The translations under genes and the position numbers were made by a program. A DNA stretch of 64,000 nucleotides from Candidatus Magnetocorallium paracelense (GTDB lineage Bacteria; Nitrospirota; Thermodesulfovibrionia; Thermodesulfovibrionales; Magnetobacteriaceae), in assembly GCA_029001845.1 (NCBI GenBank), contig JAREWP010000043.1:1-64000 (forward strand), given 5' to 3'. The notes under the pieces were generated by a model. The model was not told the DNA's origin, made no database searches, and was given only the letters and a program-made list of their open reading frames with translations. Positions within the stretch are counted from its first letter, which is position 1. Each line of letters begins with the position of its first letter. Below, in pieces: positions 25,773-33,940 of this stretch.

Positions 25773-26717
25773 TAAATTCATCCTCCTGAAAAAACAGTTA
25801 CTTATTACATAACTACTCAGTTATTACAAAGCTGAAGCAAAAAACCAAATGACTTTGGATTATCAGCCAATAAAACGTAAAGTTTTATCGATAACCTATG
25901 TTTTAACTATTAGTCTTCAGTCTATAGTCTATACACCTAACCCGGCATAGCCGGAACCAAACAGGATTTTCGGAACGTTTTAATAACAAATGACAAGATT
26001 CAAATGTCAAATCAAATCCAAATGCCTAAATGTCAAAAGCCGTACACTTTTCTTTCTTTGACATTTGAGCTTTGTAATTTGACATTGAAAAAATATTGTT
26101 GCTTTTTCGCGCACAATTTCATTTATAAGCGACTAAGTAGTTACGACTATTGCCAATTAAAACAGGCCATTATAAATGAATTTGTGAGCAAAAAAGCAAC
26201 AATATCTTTGATTATCACAGTTTTAGCCTTTATTTATAAGGATTTTAGGCATTTAGAAATGAGCTCCAACTTTTAGGTTAAGCTGCGAAAGCAGCGTTTT
26301 TTTCTTACTCCCTCTCCCCTTTTGAAGGGGGTGAGGGTTGGGGTGAGGGGGTGCGGTTAGGTACTCGACAGGATAACGCTTCTCCACCTTCACCCCTCAC
26401 CTTGTCTCCTCTCCCCTCAAGGGGAGAGGAGACTGAAAAGGAATTTCTTTAAAATTCCCAGGCATTAAATCAAATCTTTCTGGTTTCGGCTTGCCGGGTT
26501 AGGTTAATTCTCTCATGTTCTGTTATATTTTCGGGAACAACGGTAATTAGTATAAATCCACGGCTGAAGAGCGATTGAAGACTTGATATTATCGTTCTTA
26601 TTATGTTAGCTTGTCAAAACTTTTCAGGAAACTAAACAGGTATCTGTTCACAGTGATCTGAGGTCAGAAGCCGGTTAAAGATAAAAGACTTTCTTAATAT
26701 AAGGAGCTGTGCTATAG
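25773..26717. other. long intergenic stretch made of hairpin repeats
   Basis: No gene is supported. From about 25990 to 26087 a CAAATGTCAAAT/ATTTGACATTTG hairpin repeat is present. The inverted-repeat element at 26093-26206 follows. At 26306-26440 a CTCTCCCC...GGGGAGAG repeat rich in GGGTGAGGG is found, a type widespread in bacterial intergenic DNA. At 26643-26692 is the second copy of the CTGTTCACAGTGATCTGAGG repeat. Confidence 0.55.
26093..26206. repeat. 114-bp MITE-like inverted-repeat element
   Basis: The left arm (26093-26128) starts ATATTGTTGCTTTTTCGCGC and ends ATTTCATTTATAA. The right arm (26170-26206) is its reverse complement with about three mismatches and one gap. The 41-base loop has no coding content. 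A single broken end lies at 16337-16380. Confidence 0.65.
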
Positions 26718-28070
26718 ATGGGAAAATATTTTGGTACTGACGGCATAAGAGGAATGGCGAATGTCCATCCTGTAACATCTGAAGTTGCTTTAAAACTGGG
26801 TAAGGCCATAGGCTATTATTTCAAATCGACCTCAAATGTAAAGAATCCTAAAATATTAATAGGAAAAGACACCAGGATATCGGGTTATATGCTTGAGCAG
26901 GCGATAAGCGCCGGAATAACTTCAATGGGTATAGAATCACAATTCCTCGGACCTATTCCTACACCGGGGATTGCATATCTGACACGGGGAATGAGAGCTT
27001 CCGCAGGTGTGGTTATCAGCGCTTCTCACAACCCGTATCATGATAACGGAATAAAGATTTTTTCCTCTGATGGCTATAAATTGCCCGATTCCGTTGAAGA
27101 TGAGATCGAAAAATTAATAGACACCGACAATCTGAATCAAAAAGTTCATCACAGCTCGAATATTGGCAGAGCCAGGCGTATCGACGATGCAATAGGGCAA
27201 TATGCTGTTTTTTTAAAAGAAGCCTTTCCAAAAAAAATGTCTTTAGACGGCGTGAGAATCGTTCTTGACTGCGCCAATGGTGCTGCATATAAAGTTGCGC
27301 CAAAGGTGTTGGAGGAACTGGGAGCAGATGTATTTCTTATTGGTAACACGCCAAATGGAAGCAATATAAATGAAAATTGCGGTGCTCTCCATCCGGAAAA
27401 TATAATGGAGAAGGTTTTTTTATATAAAGCAGATATCGGAATAGCGCTGGATGGCGATGCAGATCGTATTATAGTCGTAGATGACAAAGGGGAAATAATC
27501 GACGGAGATCATTTAATGGCTGTTTGCGGATCGTTTATGATGGAAAAGAATGCACTCGCTCATAAGACGATTGTTACAACTGTTATGAGTAACGTAGGTC
27601 TTGACATTTGTATGCAAAAAATAAAAGCAAAGACAATACGTACAAAAGTCGGTGACAGATATATAGTGGAGGAAATGCGCAAGTCCGGTTACAATTTCGG
27701 AGGAGAAAATTCAGGACATCTTATTTTTTTGGATTCCAATACAACCGGTGACGGAATTTTAGCAGCTCTCAAGATACTTGAAATTATGCTGACAAAACAA
27801 AAACCTCTGTCAGAACTAAAAAAAGTCATGGAAGCCGTACCTCAGATATTACTGAATGTCGGGATAAGTGAAAAGAAGGATTTTATGGCAATACCGGAAA
27901 TAGCTAACCTGGTTAAGGAGACGGAAGAGACTTTAGGAAACAACGGCCGTATCTTTCTGAGATATTCCGGTACGGAAAAGGTTTTACGTATAATGGTAGA
28001 AGGAAGAGATGAAGAGTATATATCCACTCAGGCCAACAGCATCGCTGAAATGGCTGGAAAGTATTTATAG
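26718..28070 (+). CDS. glmM: phosphoglucosamine mutase
   Basis: The 450-residue protein begins GKYFGTDGIRGMANVHPVTS and has the phosphoserine loop VVISASHNPYHDNGIKIFSS, the metal loop ALDGDADRIIVVDDKG and GGENSGHLIFLDSNTTGDGI, all diagnostic of GlmM. IFLRYSGTEKVLRIMVEG near the C-terminus is the phosphate-binding loop. It converts glucosamine 6-phosphate to glucosamine 1-phosphate for UDP-GlcNAc synthesis. It is followed by glmS, separated by a 120-bp inverted-repeat element, so the two enzymes of the pathway lie together. Confidence 0.96.
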   Translation: MGKYFGTDGIRGMANVHPVTSEVALKLGKAIGYYFKSTSNVKNPKILIGKDTRISGYMLEQAISAGITSMGIESQFLGPIPTPGIAYLTRGMRASAGVVISASHNPYHDNGIKIFSSDGYKLPDSVEDEIEKLIDTDNLNQKVHHSSNIGRARRIDDAIGQYAVFLKEAFPKKMSLDGVRIVLDCANGAAYKVAPKVLEELGADVFLIGNTPNGSNINENCGALHPENIMEKVFLYKADIGIALDGDADRIIVVDDKGEIIDGDHLMAVCGSFMMEKNALAHKTIVTTVMSNVGLDICMQKIKAKTIRTKVGDRYIVEEMRKSGYNFGGENSGHLIFLDSNTTGDGILAALKILEIMLTKQKPLSELKKVMEAVPQILLNVGISEKKDFMAIPEIANLVKETEETLGNNGRIFLRYSGTEKVLRIMVEGRDEEYISTQANSIAEMAGKYL

Positions 28071-28109
28071 AAAACCAAGAATAATATTTTAAAATTAGAG
28101 GGCAATGTC

Positions 28110-28229
28110 ATTAACTTAAGGAGCAAAGCACCATCCGCCTTCAGCGGCTAAACTCGAAGGCTCAGCTTCGTTGCGCCTTCTCAAACATGACCCGCTTCCG
28201 TCGGAAGGTGCTTCACCCCTTAAGTTAAT
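28110..28229. repeat. 120-bp inverted-repeat element in the glmM-glmS gap
   Basis: ATTAACTTAAGGAGCAAAGC and ACCATCCG at the left are answered by CGGAAGGTGCTTCACCCCTTAAGTTAAT at the right, giving arms of about 28 bases. The interior also has self-complementary patches (CGAAGGCTCAGCTTCG). A partial copy is present at about 32350-32395, before the V-ATPase operon. Confidence 0.65.
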
Positions 28230-28254
28230 AGTATTGATTTAGAGGGAGTTCATT

Positions 28255-30096
28255 ATGTGTGGAATAATTGGTTATGTAGGCAGAAATAACTCAATCGATA
28301 TAATTCTTGACGGACTTAAAAAACTTGAGTACAGGGGATATGACTCAGCCGGAATCGCCTACCTGGATACGAATAACCGTATGGATATCACTCGCTGTAG
28401 AGGTAAGATAAATGAACTGGTAAATAAAATAGACCATAAAAACTTAACCAGTCATGTCGCCATTGGTCATACACGATGGGCGACTCATGGTAAACCTTCA
28501 GAGGAAAACGCTCATCCTCACAAATTCGGTAATATTGCGATCGTTCATAACGGAATAATTGAAAACTATCTGGATCTCAAAATAAAATTGAAGAAAGAGG
28601 GACATGATTTCTCATCAGACACGGATACGGAAATTATATGCCATTTAATAGCCGGATTTTTTAACAACGGAAACAGTTTTGAAAATTCCGTAAGGGAAGC
28701 GGCGAAATTATTAAAGGGGTCCTATGCTATTGCAGCCATCAATGAAAAAGAGCCTGAAAGAATTGTATGCATCAGAAAGGACAGCCCCCTTATTGTAGGA
28801 CTCGGTGAAGATGAATATTTTGCCGCTTCCGATGTGCCGGCATTTTTAAATTATTCCAGAAAGGTTATCTTTCTGGAAGACGGTGATATGGCAATACTAT
28901 CGGAAGATGGTGTTATCCTTCTGGATTCACATGATAATGCCATAAACAGAGAACCCCAAGATATCACCTGGAGCCCTGCCATGGCTGAAAAGAGTGGCTA
29001 CAGACATTTCATGCTAAAGGAGATTTATGAACAACCGCGAGCAATTGCTGATACAATAAGAGGGTCTGTAAATATAGAAAAGGGAATCGTAAACTTGTAC
29101 GAATTCGGAATGACTGAGTTAAACCTTACTCAGCTCAGGAAGATATTTATCGTTGCCTGCGGTACATCGTGGCATGCCGCATTATGCGCTAAGTATATGA
29201 TCGAAGACCTTGCGGGAGTGGCTGTAGAAGTCGATATTGCTTCTGAATTCAGATACAGAAAATCATTGATCACTAAAGATGATCTCCTGATTTCCATAAC
29301 ACAATCAGGTGAAACGGCGGATACTCTGGCGGCTTTAAGGGAGGTTAAAAAGATCGGTACAAAAACACTAACAATATGTAATGTCGTGGGCTCTACTGCA
29401 TCCAGGGAGTCTGATTTTGTTTTTCACACTCACGCCGGCCCTGAAATCGGTGTGGCATCAACAAAGGCCTTTACTACTCAATTAGCAGCATTGTACTTAT
29501 TTGCTTTGGCGTTAAGACAAGTATCAAAAAATGATCAGGATTCCTCAATAAGTAATAATATCCAATTAATCGATGATTTGCTCCATTTACCTGCGTTGTT
29601 GGAAGATGTATTATCATTTGAAAATCAAATAGAGACACTTGCAAAAGCTTTGTTTAGTGTAAACGATTTTTTATATCTTGCAAGAGGAGTGTTATATCCC
29701 ATCGCCCTTGAAGGTGCTTTAAAACTTAAAGAAATATCCTATATCCATGCTGAAGGTTACCCTGCCGGTGAGATGAAGCACGGGCCAATAGCACTTATCG
29801 ATGAGGGACTGCCTGTTGTTGTTTTATTATCACGGGATTTCCTTTATCATAAAGTTCTTGCAAATATCGAGGAAGTAAAATCCAGGGGAGGGAAGGCGAT
29901 GGTAATATCGAATTATAATAATCCTGAAATTGAAAAACTGGCTGACTACTTCTTTTATGTTCCTCAGTCGAATCAATTTCTTAATCCAATCATTATGTCT
30001 CTTCCTTTACAATTGTTGGCATACCACATTGCAGTGATAAGGGGATGCGATGTTGATCAACCCAGGAATCTGGCGAAAAGTGTGACTGTGGAATAA
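28255..30096 (+). CDS. glmS: glutamine-fructose-6-phosphate aminotransferase
   Basis: The 613-residue protein has Cys2 right after the initiator Met (MCGIIGYVGRNNSIDIILDG), the class II glutaminase nucleophile. GHTRWATHGKPSEENAHPH follows in the glutaminase domain, then two SIS isomerase domains with VACGTSWHAALCAKYMIE and SITQSGETADTLAALREVKK. The C-terminal ISYIHAEGYPAGEMKHGPIA and DQPRNLAKSVTVE are typical. It makes glucosamine 6-phosphate, feeding glmM upstream. No glmS ribozyme core was recognised in the leader; instead an inverted-repeat element is present. Confidence 0.97.
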   Translation: MCGIIGYVGRNNSIDIILDGLKKLEYRGYDSAGIAYLDTNNRMDITRCRGKINELVNKIDHKNLTSHVAIGHTRWATHGKPSEENAHPHKFGNIAIVHNGIIENYLDLKIKLKKEGHDFSSDTDTEIICHLIAGFFNNGNSFENSVREAAKLLKGSYAIAAINEKEPERIVCIRKDSPLIVGLGEDEYFAASDVPAFLNYSRKVIFLEDGDMAILSEDGVILLDSHDNAINREPQDITWSPAMAEKSGYRHFMLKEIYEQPRAIADTIRGSVNIEKGIVNLYEFGMTELNLTQLRKIFIVACGTSWHAALCAKYMIEDLAGVAVEVDIASEFRYRKSLITKDDLLISITQSGETADTLAALREVKKIGTKTLTICNVVGSTASRESDFVFHTHAGPEIGVASTKAFTTQLAALYLFALALRQVSKNDQDSSISNNIQLIDDLLHLPALLEDVLSFENQIETLAKALFSVNDFLYLARGVLYPIALEGALKLKEISYIHAEGYPAGEMKHGPIALIDEGLPVVVLLSRDFLYHKVLANIEEVKSRGGKAMVISNYNNPEIEKLADYFFYVPQSNQFLNPIIMSLPLQLLAYHIAVIRGCDVDQPRNLAKSVTVE

Positions 30097-30169
30097 AGGT
30101 CAACATGCCGGTCAGTTCGCCATTTGACTTTATACCCACTTTAAAGATATAGGAGAGTTTTAGTTAATC

Positions 30170-31543
30170 ATGGATATAAATATAAAAAAAATATGCGACA
30201 TCGCAGTAAAGGCGGGCTATCTGGCTTTAGCCAGATACAATGAGAATACCGGTGAGGATTCAGAGCAAAGCAAATCTATTTCAGCTGTAGCCGGAAAAGA
30301 ATCACATCGCTTAATCAAGGAAGGACTTATTGAACTCTACCCTGATATACCAATTATTTCAGATGAAGAAAAGGATATATCATATGATGAAATGAGTCAA
30401 ATAGAGTATTTTTGGTTTATCGATCCGATCGACGGAATAAAGGAATTTATAAATAAGGTCGGAGATTTTACCGTGAATATAGCCCTTATCAAGGGAAGGG
30501 CTCCGATCCTGGGTGTTATCTATATACCGGTAGACGAAATTATTTATTATGCCGAAAAAGGGAATGGGGCATGGAAGAAAAGCAAAAATAAAAAGCCGGT
30601 ACAAATAAATACAAGTTACACGACTCCTGAGGAAGGTCTTGTACTGTTAAAGAGTCGTTCTCACCCCTCTTTGGATCTCAAAAGATTTGTATCGAATTTT
30701 TTTATCAACAAAGCTGTTCCAATGGGAAGCTCTAAGAAGTTTTGTGTCCTGGCTGAAGGTAAAGCGGACATATACCCGAGATTGACTCCTACCGGTGAAT
30801 GGGACACGGCGGCCGGACAGTGTATTGTTGAGGAAGCGGGCGGTTTGGTTGTGGACATCAATCATAAACCTATAAGCTACAAAAAACGACAGTTTATTAA
30901 TGATAATTTTATCGTTTACTCTTCAATAAATACGATGCTTTTCAAGCCGAAAAGCGAAAATATTCCAATCCATCATGCCACGATTCAAAGGAAACATATG
31001 GAAGAGCTAAACAAGCATCGTAGCTGTATCATCTGGTTAACAGGCCTGTCCGGTTCCGGCAAATCAACTCTTGCTCACGCAATACAGGAGCAATTGCATT
31101 ATTTAGGCTGCCGGAGTTTTGTTCTCGACGGCGACAATGTCCGTCACGGACTGAATAAAGACCTGGGCTTTTCTGTATTTGATCGACAAGAAAATATCAG
31201 AAGAATCGGAGAAGTAACGAAACTTATGATGGAATCGGGGATGATTGTTTTGGCTGCTTTTATCTCTCCCTACAAGAGAGATCGTTATATGGTAAGAAAG
31301 CTTATCCCTGAGGGAGATTTTATTGAAATTTACTGTGCTTGTAGTCTTGAAATATGTGAAAAACGTGATGTCAAAGGCCACTACAAAAAGGCAAGGGCAG
31401 GGGAAATAATCGGGTTCACAGGCATCTCCTCTCCCTATGAGGAACCGGAAAACCCCGAACTGACGTTAAACACCGGAGAAACTCTTCTGTCAGAATGTGT
31501 CGATGAAGTCATTAAATACTTGATGAAGGCATCTTTTATATAA
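30170..31543 (+). CDS. fusion of a degenerate CysQ-like phosphatase domain with adenylylsulfate kinase (CysC)
   Basis: Residues 1-265 follow the CysQ (PAP phosphatase) fold but carry changed catalytic motifs. The usual TxAD is SAVAGKES, and DPLDGT is [10 protein letters not shown], in which Ile replaces the Thr that helps activate water. The acidic ISDEE and EWDTAAG motifs remain. Residues 275-457 form a complete APS kinase, with the P-loop [38 protein letters not shown] and [13 protein letters not shown]. CysC makes PAPS and CysQ removes PAP, so the fusion joins two linked steps. The N-terminal domain may now sense PAP rather than hydrolyse it. An intact CysQ follows six bases on. No sulfurylase gene is present in the window. 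Confidence 0.85.
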   Translation: MDINIKKICDIAVKAGYLALARYNENTGEDSEQSKSISAVAGKESHRLIKEGLIELYPDIPIISDEEKDISYDEMSQIEYFWFIDPIDGIKEFINKVGDFTVNIALIKGRAPILGVIYIPVDEIIYYAEKGNGAWKKSKNKKPVQINTSYTTPEEGLVLLKSRSHPSLDLKRFVSNFFINKAVPMGSSKKFCVLAEGKADIYPRLTPTGEWDTAAGQCIVEEAGGLVVDINHKPISYKKRQFINDNFIVYSSINTMLFKPKSENIPIHHATIQRKHMEELNKHRSCIIWLTGLSGSGKSTLAHAIQEQLHYLGCRSFVLDGDNVRHGLNKDLGFSVFDRQENIRRIGEVTKLMMESGMIVLAAFISPYKRDRYMVRKLIPEGDFIEIYCACSLEICEKRDVKGHYKKARAGEIIGFTGISSPYEEPENPELTLNTGETLLSECVDEVIKYLMKASFI

Positions 31544-31549
31544 GAGACA

Positions 31550-32338
31550 ATGACATTGAGAGTTGATATTTTAAAAATTTGTGAAATTGCCAAAGAGGCC
31601 GGCTTTGCAATAATGGATATTTATGATAAAGATCATAATATCGAATATAAAAAAGATGCTTCCCCACTTACAAAAGCAGATAAAGCTTCCCATGATATAA
31701 TCATAAGCCGGCTTAAAGGGTTGTACCCGGATATACCTGTCATTTCCGAAGAGGGAAGGGATATCCCCTTTACTGAAAGAAAGGAGTGGAAATTTTTTTG
31801 GCTTATAGATCCTCTCGACGGAACAAAGGAGTTTATTAAAAAGAATGGTGAGTTTACAGTGAATATTTCCCTGATTTCCAAGAATACACCTGTTTTAGGC
31901 GTCATATACATACCTGTCGAGAAAGTCGTTTACTATGCTCAGAAAGAGAATGGCGCCTGGAAGTATTCCTCTAATACAAGACCTGTGCAAATTTATGTAA
32001 AAAGAAGCAACAGGAAGGCAGGCCTGGATATGGTTACGAGCCGATCTCATCTGACAAAGGAAACGCAGGAGTTTGTCGATAAGTTAGATATTAATGAGAC
32101 TATTTTAATGGGGAGCTCGTGGAAATTTTGTCTTATAGCCGAAGGTAGGGCAGATATTTATCCCAGATATGGCCCTACTTGGGAATGGGACACGGCGGCA
32201 GGTCACTGTATTGTAGTGGAAGCAGGGGGTGAAATCGTTGACTTTAGCAATAAACCTATTACTTATAATAAAGAGAACCTGCTGCATAATAACTTTCTTG
32301 TTTGTTCGTCATTAAACCAGGTTAATCTCCATGTCTGA
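31550..32338 (+). CDS. cysQ: CysQ-like 3'(2'),5'-bisphosphate nucleotidase
   Basis: The 262-residue protein keeps every catalytic motif of the lithium-sensitive phosphatase family: SPLTKADKASHDIII, VISEEGRD, LIDPLDGTKEFIKKNGEFT and WEWDTAAGHCIVVEAGGEI. CysQ clears PAP left after PAPS use. It is a tandem paralogue of the N-terminal half of the preceding fusion (shared GVIYIPVxxxxYYA and GSSxKFCxxAEGxADIYPR) and probably arose by duplication. It lies six bases downstream, in the same operon. Inositol monophosphatases share these motifs, but CysQ fits the neighbour best. Confidence 0.88.
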   Translation: MTLRVDILKICEIAKEAGFAIMDIYDKDHNIEYKKDASPLTKADKASHDIIISRLKGLYPDIPVISEEGRDIPFTERKEWKFFWLIDPLDGTKEFIKKNGEFTVNISLISKNTPVLGVIYIPVEKVVYYAQKENGAWKYSSNTRPVQIYVKRSNRKAGLDMVTSRSHLTKETQEFVDKLDINETILMGSSWKFCLIAEGRADIYPRYGPTWEWDTAAGHCIVVEAGGEIVDFSNKPITYNKENLLHNNFLVCSSLNQVNLHV

Positions 32339-32349
32339 TATCAATGTTA

Positions 32350-32395
32350 TTAACTTATGGAGTAAAGCTCTTTCCGCTTTATTTACTCTTAATTA
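32350..32395. repeat. partial copy of the 28110-28229 inverted-repeat element
   Basis: TTATTAACTTATGGAGTAAAGC is followed by TTTCCGCTTTATTTACTCTTAATTA. The left part matches the glmM-glmS element with a few changes, and the segment can fold back on itself. Confidence 0.4.
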
Positions 32396-32413
32396 TATGA
32401 TATGCTAATGTAT

Positions 32414-32429
32414 TGTGATATAAGTCACA
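32414..32429 (+). promoter_or_regulatory. CRP/FNR-family binding site upstream of the V-ATPase operon
   Basis: TGTGATATAAGTCACA is a perfect TGTGA-N6-TCACA site. It is centred at 32421.5. A TATAAT at 32452-32457 predicts a start near 32463, placing the site about 41-42 bases upstream, the class II activator position. Confidence 0.6.
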
Positions 32430-32451
32430 GCATTAAAATTTTTTCTTTAAC

Positions 32452-32457
32452 TATAAT
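32452..32457 (+). promoter_or_regulatory. -10 hexamer of the V-ATPase promoter
   Basis: This is a perfect TATAAT, about 30 bases before the atpE ATG. No good -35 hexamer lies 16-18 bases upstream; the CRP-type site covers that region, as in activator-dependent promoters. Confidence 0.5.
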
Positions 32458-32487
32458 TGGAAAAATCTAAATGAGGAAGTAATCAAT

Positions 32488-33108
32488 ATGGATGAACAGA
32501 TAGCATCGGATAAGATTCGGAAAATATCGGATCATATAAAGGCTAACGTTCTGGATCCCGCGGAAAAGGAAAAGGAGCGTTTAATCGAAGAAGGCAAAGA
32601 AGAAAGAGCAAGAATTATCACTGAAGCGGAAGAAGAGTCAAGGAAAATAATCGAACAGGCGGAAAATCATGCAAAACAGTTAAACGCCTCTTTGGAAAGC
32701 GCCCTCAGATTATCTGCGCAACAAGCAATTCCCGCCCTCAAGCTTTCCATAGAGACAGAAATTCTGAAGGACACAATACAAGACCCTGTAGGAGAAGTCC
32801 TTGACAAGCAGGAGTTGTTAAAAGATATTATCAGGCAAATTGTGGCCAAATATGTGGAAAACGATTTTTCAGGCGGCGTGGAAATGCTTTTGTCTGCTGA
32901 AAACAGGGAGAAATTGAGCGATTACATGCATTCGGAAATATTTGAGAAACTAAAGGGAGGTATATCGCTTACAGAGGAGAGCGGCATTTCCGGATGTAAA
33001 GTAATTTTTAAAGATCGCAGGATCATGATCGAATTGTCCGATGAATCGGTAACAGAACTCCTGGCAGGATATCTCAGACCTGAAATTCGTACCTATCTTT
33101 TCAAATAG
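32488..33108 (+). CDS. atpE: V-type ATP synthase subunit E
   Basis: The 206-residue protein has a charged N-terminal helix (EKERLIEEGKEERARIITEAEEESRKIIEQAE) forming the peripheral stalk coiled coil, then a globular C-terminal domain ending ESVTELLAGYLRPEIRTYLF, as in bacterial V-ATPase E subunits. It pairs with other stalk parts to hold the A3B3 head. It is first in the operon and follows a TATAAT and CRP-type site. Sequence conservation of E subunits is low, so the call leans on the gene order. Confidence 0.85.
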   Translation: MDEQIASDKIRKISDHIKANVLDPAEKEKERLIEEGKEERARIITEAEEESRKIIEQAENHAKQLNASLESALRLSAQQAIPALKLSIETEILKDTIQDPVGEVLDKQELLKDIIRQIVAKYVENDFSGGVEMLLSAENREKLSDYMHSEIFEKLKGGISLTEESGISGCKVIFKDRRIMIELSDESVTELLAGYLRPEIRTYLFK

Positions 33109-33115
33109 ACGGATT

Positions 33116-33940
33116 ATGCCTGACATCTACTATTTAGTTTCTTCCTTCCCGGAGTTGGAGTGGGACAGCGATATCCCCTTTAATACTTCAGGCTTTCTTA
33201 GCGAAAATGAGGCTGCCTTTCTCCCTTTCACTAAGAATATCGAAGATATTATATTAATAAATGACCTCTATAACCTCGAGTCCTATCTGAAAGCAACTCT
33301 TCCAAACTTCAGGGCCGGCTCATACCGCTCCGACCTGGAGACGGACACGGCTTTCAGAGAACCCTGCCATCTGGACAGAGTAGCCATGCTTGAGCTTATC
33401 GAATCTTCTGAAGGAATGCCTGACTTTGTACTTGATTATCTTGATCTTTACATTGACCATGAAGCACGTTTTTTGAATATGGAGTTGCTGTTTCTTTCAT
33501 ACTTCGATTATATGCAGGAGAGCCCTTCACGCTTGCTGCGAGAGTATAGTAAATTCGAGAAACAATATCGAACGGTTATAGCGGCGCTCAGAATGCGGCG
33601 CATGGGAGTAAAACTCGATGAGAATCTCCCCGGAGACGAAGAATTTAAAGGCATCATCACTGCCAACGCCTCAATGCCCGATTTCGGTTTAAAGACAATA
33701 TTTCGGGAAGCGGAATACCTGACAGAGCTTTTTGAGGAGACAACATTAACGCGCGGCAGAGGAATAGATAAAATTCGTTATGATTTTTTATGCAGGGACA
33801 TTGATGAAAATCCCTTTCTTGAAGACAGAATTTACTCCTACATACTCAGACTTTTGATCCTTGACAGATGGAGCAGGCTCGATGAGGAAAGGGGAAGAGA
33901 AACTATTCATAATATCGTATCAGGAGAAAGCGACATATGA
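33116..33940 (+). CDS. DUF2764 family V-ATPase operon protein
   Basis: The 274-residue protein starts YYLVSSFPELEWDSDIPFNT and continues through DYLDLYIDHEARFLNMELLF, RMRRMGVKLDENLPGD and LTRGRGIDKIRYDFL. DUF2764 genes sit between subunit E and A in the Chlamydia/Treponema-type V-ATPase operons. No C (d) subunit is present; DUF2764 is thought to replace it as the socket between rotor and membrane ring, an inference from gene order and size. The last bases overlap the ATG of atpA (ATGA). Confidence 0.75.
   Translation: MPDIYYLVSSFPELEWDSDIPFNTSGFLSENEAAFLPFTKNIEDIILINDLYNLESYLKATLPNFRAGSYRSDLETDTAFREPCHLDRVAMLELIESSEGMPDFVLDYLDLYIDHEARFLNMELLFLSYFDYMQESPSRLLREYSKFEKQYRTVIAALRMRRMGVKLDENLPGDEEFKGIITANASMPDFGLKTIFREAEYLTELFEETTLTRGRGIDKIRYDFLCRDIDENPFLEDRIYSYILRLLILDRWSRLDEERGRETIHNIVSGESDI

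Noticed and set aside
26004-26276. 90-codon frame in the glmM upstream region
   Set aside because: It runs through a hairpin repeat and the 114-bp inverted-repeat element, so its codons come from repeats.
28081-28254. glmS ribozyme in the leader
   Set aside because: The conserved core was not recognisable; the leader is an inverted-repeat element with a second partial copy elsewhere.
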